Numbered from the stretch's first letter, positions 8,534 through 17,609 are shown. The stretch: 64,000 nucleotides of DNA from Streptomyces paludis (GCF_003344965.1 NZ_CP031194.1:7192001-7256000), one strand, 5' to 3'. Numbers and translations: made by a program. The notes: generated by a model from the letters alone, not told the origin.

Positions 8534-10486
8534 TCAGCTGTCGGAGCGGAACGCCCCGTGGACCCGCAAGTTGCCCACGATCTGTGTGCTGTCGTCGTTG
8601 ATGTGCATGAGCCACTTCTCTCCGTTGCGGACGGAGAGCAGCGCGTTGGCGTTCACCTTCCCCGTGAACAGCGAATCCCCGTGGATCCGGAGCTTGGTCG
8701 TGATCGCCACCAGGTCGTCGTTGACATGCATGAGCCAGTTGCCGTTGTTGCGGACGGAGAGCAGTGCGTTGGCGTTGACCCTCCCGGTGAACACGGACTC
8801 GCCGCCGACGTCGAGGTCACCGCCGAGGAAGGCTTTGCCCGCGGTGTGCAGTTCGCCTCCGGCGTCGAGCTTGCCGTTGACGGTGAGGTCATCACCGATG
8901 ACGGTCCTTCCGGCGGACAGCAGTCCGCCCAGGACATCGGCCCGGCCGTTGACGGCGAGGTCACCACCGACGGTGGCCTTCCGGGCGACCAGCAGTTCTC
9001 CGATATCGAGCCTGCCGTCGACGGTGAGATCGCCCCCTACGGAGGCGCTTTGAGCGACGTGCAGTTCGCCTTGGGTGTCGACTTTGCCGCCGATGGAGAG
9101 GGCGCCGTCCACGACGGCGTTCTGGGCGGCGCGTAGTTCGCCTCCGGCGTTGATGCGGCCGTTGACGGCGAGGTCGCCCGCGACGGTGGCGTTTTGGGCG
9201 GCGTGCAGTTCGCCGCCGGTGTCGTTGCGGCCGTTGACGGCGAAGTCGCCGCCGACGGCGAGGTTTCCCGCGACGGTCGCGCTTTGAGCGATGTGCAGTT
9301 CGCCTCCGGCGTCGACCCTGCCGCCGACGGCGAGGTCGCCCGCGACGGTGGCGCCTTGAGCGGCGTGCAGTTCGCCTTGGGCGTTGACCCTGCCGTCGAC
9401 ACTGAGGTCGCCCCCTACGGTGGCGCCCTGCGCGACGCGCAGTTCGCTTCGGGCGTCGACCTTGCCGCCGACGGACAGTGTGCCGTCGACGACCGCGTTC
9501 TGGGCGGCGTGCAGCTCGCCGCCGGCGTCCACCTTGCCCTTCACGGTGAGGGGGCCGTCGACCGCCGCGTCCTTGACGACGTGCAGCTGGTCCAGTTCCG
9601 CCTTCTGGGCCGAGAGGGTGCCCCGCGCGTTGTTCGCTTTGCGGATCTCCGCCCCCTGCGTACGGAAGAAGATCTGCCCCTTGGTCGTCGTGCCCTGGAC
9701 CCACGGGGTGTTCACCCCGGCGGTGGCGGTGACATGGATGAACTCGGGGCTGCTCAGCTGGACGCTGGTGGTGAGGTGGTACGGCGGGTGCTGCGCGTCC
9801 CGGGGCGTGGCGATCAGGGTGTAGGTCGCGGCCAGCTTCGGCTTGCGGTCCGCCTTCGGGGACCATGTCCAGCCGGAGCCGCCGCTCCTCGGCGGGACGG
9901 ACTCAATGGTGCCGTCCGGATACTGGATGTCGTAGTCCAGGGTGTCGGGACCGTCCCACAGCAGGACGACCTTCTCGCCCGCGGCGAGAAGAGACTTCTC
10001 CGGGCGGAAGTTGCGCGGCACCCGGGGCGCGCGCTTCAGCAGGCTCACGGTGGCGGGCGAGTTCCTGACCCTCCCCTTCGTCGGTTTCGAGACCTCCTCC
10101 GTCGCTTTGAGCAGGACCGCCCCCGGTGTGCTGGAGACCGGGAAGCCTTCCAGCACCAGGATCAGGGAACCGCCCTTCTTGAAGTGCGCCAGTCCTCCGG
10201 TCGACACCGTGAGGACACCCGTGGTGTCGTCCCACGAGGGCGTCGGTGTCTCTCCGGACTCCGTCGCGTTGTTCTGTTCGACCCGTACGTCGACCGCCGA
10301 CGGGACGGCCGTCAGCGCACCGGTCCCGTTCCCGAGGGGCACCTGGACCTCGATGGAGTACCAGAACACCTGGCGTTCGGTCGGATTGGAGACGACGAGG
10401 CAGACCGTCCCCAGGATCACCCCGTCCACCGAGGACACCTCCAGCGGGGCGGGATCGGTGAGAACGTCATACGCAAGAGAAGCCAA
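8534..10486 (-). CDS. Large repetitive beta-solenoid-type protein of unknown function
   Basis: This 650-residue protein has three parts. Residues 1-280 look like two beta-sandwich or immunoglobulin-like modules (VILGTVCLVVSNPT, later VVLLWDGPDTLDYDIQYPDG). Residues 310-560 hold about ten 24-residue repeats built from four hexads, consensus DLAVNG-RVDAGG-ELHAAQ-ATVAG, as expected of a beta-helix. The last 80 residues are a duplicated unit, NANALLSVRN..WLMHVNDD. No signal peptide or membrane segment is seen. The TTG start at 10486 is preferred because AGGGGG lies nine bases upstream. An ATG 35 codons upstream has no such site. Repeats of this kind occur in phage tail spikes and bactofilin-like polymers; I do not recognise a named family. 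Confidence 0.75.
   Translation of the reverse strand: MASLAYDVLTDPAPLEVSSVDGVILGTVCLVVSNPTERQVFWYSIEVQVPLGNGTGALTAVPSAVDVRVEQNNATESGETPTPSWDDTTGVLTVSTGGLAHFKKGGSLILVLEGFPVSSTPGAVLLKATEEVSKPTKGRVRNSPATVSLLKRAPRVPRNFRPEKSLLAAGEKVVLLWDGPDTLDYDIQYPDGTIESVPPRSGGSGWTWSPKADRKPKLAATYTLIATPRDAQHPPYHLTTSVQLSSPEFIHVTATAGVNTPWVQGTTTKGQIFFRTQGAEIRKANNARGTLSAQKAELDQLHVVKDAAVDGPLTVKGKVDAGGELHAAQNAVVDGTLSVGGKVDARSELRVAQGATVGGDLSVDGRVNAQGELHAAQGATVAGDLAVGGRVDAGGELHIAQSATVAGNLAVGGDFAVNGRNDTGGELHAAQNATVAGDLAVNGRINAGGELRAAQNAVVDGALSIGGKVDTQGELHVAQSASVGGDLTVDGRLDIGELLVARKATVGGDLAVNGRADVLGGLLSAGRTVIGDDLTVNGKLDAGGELHTAGKAFLGGDLDVGGESVFTGRVNANALLSVRNNGNWLMHVNDDLVAITTKLRIHGDSLFTGKVNANALLSVRNGEKWLMHINDDSTQIVGNLRVHGAFRSDS
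8795..9555 (-). repeat. Tandem 72-bp coding repeats
   Basis: About ten tandem units of roughly 72 bp encode the 24-residue solenoid repeats of the gene at 8534-10486. Neighbouring units in 9050-9550 are the most alike at DNA level. One unit near 9250 has an extra six-residue hexad (NLAVGG followed by DFAVNG) and one near 9000 lacks a residue. This points to growth by unequal recombination. Confidence 0.8.
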
Positions 10487-10707
10487 CGTTGGAACCCCCT
10501 GTTTCGGCCTGGGGCGCTCGCCCCCCACGGGCGCAGTCCCCGACGCCACAGCGCTGTCCCGCCGGATAGCACCAAAACCCCCATTCGCCATGACCGGCGC
10601 GAACCAGTTCCGAACTGTCCGAAACGGGGACCAATGTTGACATGGTTGGCTCAACAAGCCTTGTTACGCACGAGTATTGACTACCCGTCAGTAGGTGGCT
10701 CAGTGTT

Positions 10708-12756
10708 GTGTCCATGGCGAAAACATGGGCGGAGAGCCGGCCGGGGCATGGCGCGGGCCGGGTGCAGGGGCGCGGGGCGGCGCCCCGGGCGGGCGCGGTA
10801 TCCGGTACGCGGCGCAGAGGCGTGCTCCTCGGCGCCGCGCTCGTCCTGCTCGCGGCGGGCGCGGTCGGCGGACCGCCGGCCGTCGCGGCGGACAGCGCCA
10901 CCGCTGCCGCACCGCTCTGGTTCGACGGGGTGACGGCCGATCAGGTGTCCGTCTCCGGCACGCGGTTCGCCGACGGCCACGGCCGCGAGGTCGTACTGCG
11001 CGGCTTCAACGTCTCCGGCGAGACCAAACTGGAGGAGTACGGCGGCCTGCCCTTCGCCAGTACGGCCGACGCCCGCGCCTCCGCCGCCGCGCTGCGCTCG
11101 CTCACCGGCGGGAACGCCGTCCGCTTCCTGCTGTCCTGGGCCTACGCCGAGCCCCGGCCCGGCCAGGTCGACACCGCCTATCTGGACCGGGCCACCGACC
11201 AGATCAAGGCGCTCCTCGATGCCGGGCTGCGGGTGTTCCCCGACTTCCACCAGGACCTCCACTCCCGCTACCTCTTCCACAAGGACAGCTGGTACACGGG
11301 TGACGGCGCGCCCCGCTGGGCCGTCGAGGCGGGCGGCTACCCCGTCGAGAACTGCGGAGTCTGCATCCTGTGGGGCCAGAACATCACCCAGAACCAGGCC
11401 GTCAAGAACGCCACCCGCGACTTCTGGAACAACCGCGTCCTCACTGTCCCCACCGCCTCCGGGACCCGCTCCGTACCCATCCAGGACGCCTTCCTCGACA
11501 CCGCGCAGAAGACGATGGCCCATCTCGCCGCGAAACTCACCCCCGCCGAGTTCGCCGGGGTCGTCGGCTTCGACCCGTACAACGAGCCGTACGCGGGTGA
11601 GTACGCCTCCGGGCAGACCAGCCGTATGTGGGAACGGGACCGGCTCTGGCCGTTCTACGAGAAGTTCCGCGCCCGGATGGACGCGGCCGGCTGGCGCGAC
11701 AAGCCCGTCTTCGTCGAACCCAACATGTTCTGGAACGCCAATCTGGACTTCGCCCGGCACGAGGGCGGGCTGCTCGACGCGGGGGCGATCGGCCGCCGCT
11801 ACGTCTTCAACACGCACTTCTACGACCAGAAGGCCATCTCCGGCGTCTTCATGTGGGGCAAGGCCAACGACGGCCAGTACTCCACCGACTTCGGGACGGT
11901 CCGCGACCGCTCCACGGCGCTCAACACGGCCGCGATCGTCAGTGAGTTCGGCCATCCGCTGACCGGCTACACCTCGGACAAGGCCCCGACCGTCAACAAG
12001 GCGATGTACCAGGCGCTCGACTCCCGTGTCCCGGGCGCGCGCTGGTGGAGCGCGCCCACCGGGTCCGGGCCCGTGCTCTCGTCCACCCAGTGGCAGTGGG
12101 ACATCTACAGCGGCCGCCACCGCGAGGCGATGAACGGCAATCCCAACAAGATCCTGACCGAGGGCGACGCCTGGAACGACGAGGACCTGTCCGCCGTCGC
12201 CCTCGACTCCTCGGGCCGCGCCGTGCTGCGCCAGGACGCCCGGCTGCTCGACCGGCTCTACCCGGGCGCGGTGGCCGGCCGTACCCTCGCGTTCAGCTAC
12301 GAGGACCGCTCCCGCGACGGGAACACCATCCTCACCTGGAACAAGATCCCCGACTCGATGCCCAACACGGCCCGGCTGGTGGGCAGCGGCCGGTACGGCA
12401 TGCTGGTCTGGCGCTCGGAGGGCGCCACCCGGGCCCCGACACAGCTGCATCTGCCGGCGGGCTTCACGGCCGCCGCGACCACGGTCGTCTCCGACCTCGG
12501 TACGGTCACCGGTCCGCCCGAGTACACCGCCCGGGACCGGATCGCCGACCACCCCATCGCCTCGGCCGCCGAGACCGGCACCAGCGACGCGCGGCGGCTC
12601 CTGCTCTCGGCCCCGGCGGCGGCCGACACCGCCGGCACGCTCCACTACGCCCTGGTGGCCGACGGGACCGCCGCCCCGAGCGCGGAACTCCGGGCGGCGG
12701 CGCAGCGCGAACTGACCGCGTGGGCGGCGGGCGCGGGCTTCGGCCCGGCATCGTAA
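10708..12756 (+). CDS. Secreted GH5-family glycoside hydrolase (endoglycoceramidase-like)
   Basis: This 682-residue exported enzyme begins with a long basic N-region and a twin-arginine-like signal (TRRRGVLLGAALVLLAAGAVG, ending near AVAA). The catalytic (beta/alpha)8 barrel shows VVLRGFNVSGETKLEEYG, NAVRFLLSWAYAEP, VFPDFHQDLHSRY, the acid/base Glu293 in DPYNEPY and the nucleophile Glu413 in IVSEFGHP. These match clan A family GH5, of the type that includes endoglycosylceramidases. A C-terminal beta-sandwich of about 150 residues follows. The GTG start at 10708 has AGGTGG about ten bases upstream; an in-frame ATG two codons later is an alternative. The substrate is inferred only at family level. 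Confidence 0.87.
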   Translation: MSMAKTWAESRPGHGAGRVQGRGAAPRAGAVSGTRRRGVLLGAALVLLAAGAVGGPPAVAADSATAAAPLWFDGVTADQVSVSGTRFADGHGREVVLRGFNVSGETKLEEYGGLPFASTADARASAAALRSLTGGNAVRFLLSWAYAEPRPGQVDTAYLDRATDQIKALLDAGLRVFPDFHQDLHSRYLFHKDSWYTGDGAPRWAVEAGGYPVENCGVCILWGQNITQNQAVKNATRDFWNNRVLTVPTASGTRSVPIQDAFLDTAQKTMAHLAAKLTPAEFAGVVGFDPYNEPYAGEYASGQTSRMWERDRLWPFYEKFRARMDAAGWRDKPVFVEPNMFWNANLDFARHEGGLLDAGAIGRRYVFNTHFYDQKAISGVFMWGKANDGQYSTDFGTVRDRSTALNTAAIVSEFGHPLTGYTSDKAPTVNKAMYQALDSRVPGARWWSAPTGSGPVLSSTQWQWDIYSGRHREAMNGNPNKILTEGDAWNDEDLSAVALDSSGRAVLRQDARLLDRLYPGAVAGRTLAFSYEDRSRDGNTILTWNKIPDSMPNTARLVGSGRYGMLVWRSEGATRAPTQLHLPAGFTAAATTVVSDLGTVTGPPEYTARDRIADHPIASAAETGTSDARRLLLSAPAAADTAGTLHYALVADGTAAPSAELRAAAQRELTAWAAGAGFGPAS

Positions 12757-12802
12757 TCCTCCCCGTCACCTGTCGCCACGCTCCCCGGCGCCCTGTCACC
12801 CG

Positions 12803-13192
12803 TCACCGGGTGCCGGGGCGCCGGACCTGTCCGAGCCGGCGCAGCAGGGTCGGAAGGTGGCTGTGCTCCACGTCCTTCACCGCCGTGACCAGGGTGACCG
12901 GCCGCTCACCGGCGGCGGCGAGGGAGAGCAGGGCCTCCACCACGGGCCGGTGCCCCGGGTCGTCGAGTTCCTTCCGGTAGCGGGCCGCGAACTCCTCGTA
13001 CCGCGAGGTGTCCCGGTGGTACCAGGAGCGCAGCTCCGCCGACGGCGCGACATCCTTGAACCAGTCGTCGACAGCGGCGCGTTCCCTGGAGATACCCCGG
13101 GGCCAGAGCCGGTCCACCAGGACCCGAGGGCCGTCCCGGTCCGCCGGATCCGCGTCGTCGTACACCCGCCGTACCCGGAATACGTCCTCCAC
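12803..13192 (-). CDS. DUF488 family protein
   Basis: This 129-residue cytosolic protein matches DUF488: VYDDADPADRDGPRVLVDRLWPRGISRE, then WFKDVAPSAELRSWYHRD and the end block VTLVTAVKDVEHSH. The function of the family is not established. The GTG start at 13192 is chosen because GAAGGAG lies nine bases upstream. Earlier in-frame starts lack a site. It is convergent with the GH5 gene and divergent from the GntR regulator, and is probably unrelated to either. Confidence 0.85.
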   Translation of the reverse strand: MEDVFRVRRVYDDADPADRDGPRVLVDRLWPRGISRERAAVDDWFKDVAPSAELRSWYHRDTSRYEEFAARYRKELDDPGHRPVVEALLSLAAAGERPVTLVTAVKDVEHSHLPTLLRRLGQVRRPGTR

Positions 13193-13298
13193 GGCAGCCG
13201 CTCCTTCCCTTCGCGCGCCCCCTTGTCCGTTCAGCCTCGGCCGGACATCCCCGTGGCGCAAGGCGGCCGGGTTTCCGGGGTGTTTTCGCGCCGAGGTC

Positions 13299-13328
13299 TT
13301 GACGCGGGGGAAAAGTCCCGCCTAGTTT
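13299..13328 (+). promoter_or_regulatory. Promoter of the acid-sugar operon
   Basis: TTGACG (13299-13304) and TAGTTT (13323-13328) are spaced by 18 bases, a good housekeeping-type promoter. The palindromic operator begins six bases after the -10, so bound repressor would cover the transcription start. Confidence 0.75.
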
Positions 13329-13333
13329 CACCT

Positions 13334-13361
13334 CCGAGACATCAGACGTCTGATGTCTCGG
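13334..13361. promoter_or_regulatory. 28-bp perfect palindromic operator (GntR/FadR type)
   Basis: A perfect 28-bp palindrome has the core ATCAGACGTCTGAT flanked by symmetric CCGAGAC/GTCTCGG. It sits between the -10 and the ribosome site (AAGGAGG, 13369-13375) of the GntR gene. The core resembles operators of FadR-subfamily regulators, so autorepression is likely. Confidence 0.8.
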
Positions 13362-13384
13362 ACTACGCAAGGAGGCCGACAGCA

Positions 13385-14083
13385 ATGCCGCTGTCCGACG
13401 AGATCGCCGAACGTCTGCTGTCCTCGATCATCGACGGCCAGTACCCGCCCGGCACCGCGCTTCCCGCCGAAGGCGTGCTGGCCGACGAGCACGCGGTCAG
13501 CCGGCTCACGGTCCGCGAGGCGGTCAAGGTGCTGCGGTCCCAGAACGTGGTCCGGATCCAGCGGGGACGCGGTACGTACGTCAACGCCCCCGACCAGTGG
13601 ACCGCGCTCGAACCGATGATCCGCGCCGCCGCCGGGGCGCCCGCGGCCGGGGCGGTCGCCGAGAAGCTGATCGAGGCACGCCAGCTGATCGAGGTCGGCG
13701 CCGCCCGGCTCGCCGCGACCCGGCGGACCGACGGCGATCTCGCCGAACTGGCCGAAACGCTCGACGAGATGAGGGCGGCGGCCGAGGCCGGGGACACCGA
13801 GCAGTTCGTCCAGGCCGACATCGCGTTCCACGAGGTGGTGATGCGGTCCTCCGGCAACGCCTTCGTCCCGCTGCTCTTCGAGCCCTTCGGGCGGCTGCTG
13901 GTCGAGGGGCGCCGGCAGACCTCGGCCGTACCCCAGATCCGCACGAACGCGATCGGGCACCACGAGGCCGTGCTGGAGGCCCTGCGCTCCGGCGATCCGG
14001 AGCGGGCCAGGATCGCCATGGACGACCACATGACACAGACCGCGGACGATCTGCGGACCCACGTCATCGACAAGCCCGCCTGA
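13385..14083 (+). CDS. GntR/FadR-family transcriptional regulator
   Basis: This 232-residue regulator has an N-terminal winged helix (DEIAERLLSSIIDGQYPPGTALPAEGVLADEHAVSRLTVREAVKVLRSQNVV) and an all-helical FCD ligand domain. The FCD domain carries metal/ligand residues in the patterns FVQADIAFHEVV and IGHHEAVLEALRSGD. It heads an acid-sugar catabolic operon and has its own palindromic operator, so it probably represses itself and the genes downstream until a sugar acid binds. The ATG is preceded by a strong AAGGAGG. A Pro/His/Cys-codon-rich 199-bp spacer with no gene separates it from the kinase gene. Confidence 0.92.
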   Translation: MPLSDEIAERLLSSIIDGQYPPGTALPAEGVLADEHAVSRLTVREAVKVLRSQNVVRIQRGRGTYVNAPDQWTALEPMIRAAAGAPAAGAVAEKLIEARQLIEVGAARLAATRRTDGDLAELAETLDEMRAAAEAGDTEQFVQADIAFHEVVMRSSGNAFVPLLFEPFGRLLVEGRRQTSAVPQIRTNAIGHHEAVLEALRSGDPERARIAMDDHMTQTADDLRTHVIDKPA

Positions 14084-14282
14084 CCGACCGACCGCACCCG
14101 CACACCCGCCCCCCCACCCGCACACACCGGGACCCGGCCCCGGGCCACCGGCACGCGCCGCCCCGCCCCGCGACGCCCCGTGCCGGTCCGGCGCGCGCTC
14201 CCGCGCCCCCGAGCCGGAGCCCGCCCGGCCGACGCACATCCGGCCGACGCCTGCCCCACGCCACACGAAAGCAGAGCCGCAC

Positions 14283-15710
14283 ATGCTCCACACCCCTGTC
14301 TTCCCCGACGAGGCCGCGCTGCCCCCGGTCCGCGAGGTCGCCCCCGCCGAGGTGGCCGCCGCCCTCGCCGGAGGGCGCCGGCTGGTCGTCCTCGACGACG
14401 ATCCGACCGGCACCCAGACCGTCGCCGACATCCCGGTCCTCACCACCTGGACGGTCGACGATCTGCGATGGGCCCTGCGCCAGGACAGCAGCGCGTTCTT
14501 CGTCCTCACCAACACCCGCAGCCTCGCCCCCGACGACGCCGCCGCCCGCAACCGCGAGATCGTCCGGGCGCTGACCGAGGCGTCGGCCGCCGAGCACACC
14601 GGATTCGTGCTCGCCAGCCGCGGTGACTCCACCCTGCGCGGCCACTACCCGCTGGAGACGGACGTCCTCGCCGAGGAGACACCGGTGGACGGCGTCGTCG
14701 TCGTACCGGCGTACATCGAGGCCGGGCGGCTCACGGCCGGATCGGTGCACTGGATGCGCACGGACACGGGCATGCTGCCCGTCGCCGAGAGCGAGTTCGC
14801 GAAGGACGCCACCTTCGGCTACTCCCACTCCGGCCTCCCCGAGTGGATCGAGGAGAAGACCGGCGGCCGGATCCCCGCCGGGGACGTGCTCCGCGTCACG
14901 CTGGACGACCTCCGGCTGCGCGGCCCCGAGCATGTCGCCACCCTGCTGGCCTCGCTGCGCGCCGGCCGGCCCGCCGTGGTCGACGCGCTGTGCGACGACG
15001 ACCTGCGCGTCCTGGCCCTCGCCTGCGCCACCGCCGAGAAGTCCGGCACCCGGCTGCTGTACCGGGTCGGCCCCTCCTTCGTACGGGCCAGGGCCGGCCA
15101 GGGCGCCCGGGCACCGCTGACCCCGGAGCGGATCCGCGCCGTCCGGCGCGAGCCGGCGGCACCGGCCGCCCCCGCGGCGCACGGACTGATCGTCGTGGGC
15201 TCCCATGTCGGCCTGACCACGCGGCAGCTGGACCGGCTGCGGCTGCGCGGCGGACTCGCCGAGTTCGAACTCGACGTACCGGCGCTGCTGGACGGCGAGC
15301 GGCGCGCCGCCCACATCGCCGAGGTGGTACGCGCCTGCGCCGGGGCGCTCGGCTCCGCCGAGGTGGTCCTGCGGACCACCCGCGCGGTGGTCACCGGCGC
15401 GAGCGCGGACGACTCCCTCGCCCTCGCGCGCTCCGTGTCCGCCGCCGTGGTGGAGACCGTCCGCGCGCTCGTCGCCGAGCGGCGTCCCGCCTTCGTCCTC
15501 GCCAAGGGCGGTATCACCTCCAGCGATGTGGCGACCGAAGGGCTGGAGATCCGCCGCGCCGTGGCACGCGGCACCCTGCTGCCCGGCATCGTCTCACTGT
15601 GGGAGCCGGTGTCGGGCCCCGCCGAGGGCATCCCGTACATCGTGTTCGCCGGGAACGTCGGCGGCGAGGAAGCCCTCGCCGACGCCGTCGACCTGCTCAG
15701 GAGCCGATGA
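14283..15710 (+). CDS. Four-carbon acid sugar kinase (DUF1537 family)
   Basis: This enzyme of 475 residues phosphorylates a 3- or 4-carbon keto-acid sugar such as 3-oxo-tetronate. The N-terminal domain shows VLDDDPTGTQTVADIPVLT, FFVLTNTRSLAP and ASRGDSTLRGHYPLE, which are hallmarks of the DUF1537 kinases (OtnK/DtnK). The C-terminal nucleotide-binding domain has VVGSHVGLTTRQLDRL, VLAKGGITSSDVA and FAGNVGG. Its stop overlaps the aldolase start as ATGA, so the two are translated together. With the dehydrogenase and GntP permease nearby, a threonate- or erythronate-like substrate is likely. The exact acid cannot be read from the sequence. Confidence 0.9.
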   Translation: MLHTPVFPDEAALPPVREVAPAEVAAALAGGRRLVVLDDDPTGTQTVADIPVLTTWTVDDLRWALRQDSSAFFVLTNTRSLAPDDAAARNREIVRALTEASAAEHTGFVLASRGDSTLRGHYPLETDVLAEETPVDGVVVVPAYIEAGRLTAGSVHWMRTDTGMLPVAESEFAKDATFGYSHSGLPEWIEEKTGGRIPAGDVLRVTLDDLRLRGPEHVATLLASLRAGRPAVVDALCDDDLRVLALACATAEKSGTRLLYRVGPSFVRARAGQGARAPLTPERIRAVRREPAAPAAPAAHGLIVVGSHVGLTTRQLDRLRLRGGLAEFELDVPALLDGERRAAHIAEVVRACAGALGSAEVVLRTTRAVVTGASADDSLALARSVSAAVVETVRALVAERRPAFVLAKGGITSSDVATEGLEIRRAVARGTLLPGIVSLWEPVSGPAEGIPYIVFAGNVGGEEALADAVDLLRSR

Positions 15711-16567
15711 TGCTGCTCCACGGAACCGACGCCCTGACCGCCGCCGCCCGCGAGTCCACCGCGATACCCGGCTTCGTCGCCTACAACCTCGAAACCGTCC
15801 AGGCCGTCGTGGCGGCGGCCGAGACCTCCGGCCGGCCCGTGCTGCTCCAGGCGGGGTCGAGCGCCTTCAAGCACGCGGGCCGCGAGGCCCTGATGGCCCT
15901 CGCGCTGGACACCGCGCGCCGCTCCACCGCCCGGATCGGTGTCCATCTGGACCACAGCCGGGACCTGGCGGAGATCGCCGCCTGTATCGACGCGGGCTAC
16001 ACCTCGGTCATGATCGACGGCTCGCATCTGCCGTTCGCCCAGAACGTGGCGCTCACCCGCACGGCGGTGGCGATGGCCCATGAGGCGGGCGTCTGGGCCG
16101 AGGCCGAACTCGGCGCCCTCGCGGGCGACGAGGACGTGTCCACCGGTGCGACGGCGGCCGGCGGTTCGATGACCGACCCGGACCAGGCCGCCGAGTTCAC
16201 CGCCGCGACCGGGATCGACGCCCTCGCCGTCGCGGTCGGCAATGTGCACGGCTTCACCGCCGAACCCGTCCGTCTCGACCTCGACCGCCTCGCCGCCATC
16301 CGCGACGCGGTCCCCGTCCCCCTCGTCCTGCACGGCGCGAGCGGCCTCCCCGAGGAACAGCTCCTGGGCGCGCTGCGGCGCGGCGTCGCGAAGGTCAACG
16401 TCAACGCCGAACTGCGGCGCGCCTATCTGACGGCCGTCGAATCCGCCCTGCCGTCGGCGCTGCCCGGCTCCGACACCGTCGCCACCTGGGCCGCCGCCCG
16501 CGACGCGGTCACGGCGGCGGCACTGCGCATCACCGAGCGGCTCGCCACCGCGGCCCGTCCCGTCTGA
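15707..16567 (+). CDS. Class II (zinc) fructose-bisphosphate-type aldolase
   Basis: This 286-residue metal-dependent aldolase belongs to the FBA/GatY/KbaY family. It shows VAYNLETVQAVVAAAE, the zinc-binding HLDHSRD, MIDGSHLPFAQNV, a second His in VGNVHGF, the third in VLHGASGLPEEQ, and the phosphate loop KVNVNAELRRAY. It probably cleaves the phosphorylated intermediate made by the upstream kinase. The ATG is fused to the kinase stop (ATGA); a second ATG follows directly. The well-studied tetronate pathways use an adducin-type decarboxylase (OtnC) at this step, so an FBA-type aldolase here suggests a variant pathway. Confidence 0.9.
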   Translation: MMLLHGTDALTAAARESTAIPGFVAYNLETVQAVVAAAETSGRPVLLQAGSSAFKHAGREALMALALDTARRSTARIGVHLDHSRDLAEIAACIDAGYTSVMIDGSHLPFAQNVALTRTAVAMAHEAGVWAEAELGALAGDEDVSTGATAAGGSMTDPDQAAEFTAATGIDALAVAVGNVHGFTAEPVRLDLDRLAAIRDAVPVPLVLHGASGLPEEQLLGALRRGVAKVNVNAELRRAYLTAVESALPSALPGSDTVATWAAARDAVTAAALRITERLATAARPV

Positions 16568-16643
16568 GCCGGCCGACGCCCCGCGCGTACACCGCCCGCG
16601 CCCACCACACCTCCCGCATCTCCCACACCGCCAAGGATCCCGC

Positions 16644-17609
16644 ATGTCCTCGACCACCCCCGGCTCCACCACCACCGCCACAGAGACGGCCTCCGCTGCG
16701 GCCGCCGTACCGCCGCGCACCGCCGTGATCGGCCTCGGCGCGATGGGCCTCCCGATGGCCCGCCATCTCGCGGGCGCACTGCCCGTGACCGTCTTCGACA
16801 TCTCCGCCGAGCGACGCGCGCTCGCCGTGGCCGACGGCGCCGCGGAGGTCACCACCCCCGCCGACGCGGCGCGCGACGCCGATGTCGTGCTGCTCGCCGT
16901 ACGGGACCAGGCCCAGGTCGACAGCGCGCTGTTCGGCCCGGACGGCGTCGCGCCCGCCCTGCGCGCCGGCGCCGTCGTTCTGCTCACCAGCACGGTCGGA
17001 CCCGACGCGGCCCGCGCCACGGCCACCGCGCTCGCCGAGTACGGCGCCCTGCTGGTGGACGCCCCCATCAGCGGCGGCCCGACCCGCGCCGGCAACGGCG
17101 ATCTGCTGATCGTCGTCGGCGCGGAACCGGCCGCCCTCGACCGGGCCCGGCCCGTGCTGGACCGGCTCGCGTCCACCCTCACCGTCATCGGCGGCAACCC
17201 CGGCGACGGACAGGCGCTCAAGGCCATCAACCAGCTGCTCGCCGGAGTCCACATCGCCGCCGCCGCCGAGGCCGTCGCCCTCGCGCGCGGCGTCGGACTG
17301 GACCCCCGGACGGTGATCGACAGCCTCAGCCAGGGGGCCGCCGGGTCGTTCATGTTCGCCGACCGGGGCCCGCGCATGGCGCAGGCGTACGGGGACGACG
17401 CCGACGCCGTCGAGGTCCGCTCCCGGCTCGACATCTTCGTCAAGGACATGGGCATCGTCACCGGCATCGCGAAGAACGCGCACGTGCCCGTGCCGCTGGC
17501 CTCCGCCGCCGAGCAGCTGTATCTGCTGGGTGAGCGCGCCGGACTGGCCGGCCGTGACGACTCGTCCATCGTCACCGTGCTCTCACCGGTGAGCGAGGGC
17601 GACCGATGA
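16644..17609 (+). CDS. L-threonate dehydrogenase-like NAD(P)-dependent oxidoreductase
   Basis: This 321-residue member of the beta-hydroxyacid dehydrogenase family (3-hydroxyisobutyrate, tartronate semialdehyde and threonate dehydrogenases) has a nucleotide-binding motif VIGLGAMGLPMARHLAG, substrate loop LVDAPISGGPTRAGNGD and the catalytic Lys in GQALKAINQLL. The first 24 residues are an Ala/Thr/Ser-rich tail before the Rossmann fold. Operon position between kinase/aldolase and a GntP permease supports oxidation of a sugar acid such as threonate as the first catabolic step. The stop overlaps the permease start by four bases. Confidence 0.88.
   Translation: MSSTTPGSTTTATETASAAAAVPPRTAVIGLGAMGLPMARHLAGALPVTVFDISAERRALAVADGAAEVTTPADAARDADVVLLAVRDQAQVDSALFGPDGVAPALRAGAVVLLTSTVGPDAARATATALAEYGALLVDAPISGGPTRAGNGDLLIVVGAEPAALDRARPVLDRLASTLTVIGGNPGDGQALKAINQLLAGVHIAAAAEAVALARGVGLDPRTVIDSLSQGAAGSFMFADRGPRMAQAYGDDADAVEVRSRLDIFVKDMGIVTGIAKNAHVPVPLASAAEQLYLLGERAGLAGRDDSSIVTVLSPVSEGDR

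Noticed and set aside
8795..9555. Regular direct repeats that might be a CRISPR array
   Set aside because: The 72-bp units have no unique spacers, stay in one reading frame and encode a coherent 24-residue protein repeat.
10637..10666. Promoter for the GH5 gene (TTGACA with a TTGTTA-like -10)
   Set aside because: The -35 is good but the -10 is poor and spacing is 18; not strong enough to list as a feature.
12757..12802. Hairpin-like repeats between the GH5 and DUF488 genes
   Set aside because: CACCCGTCACCGGGTG pairing is short and imperfect, so a terminator call would be guesswork.
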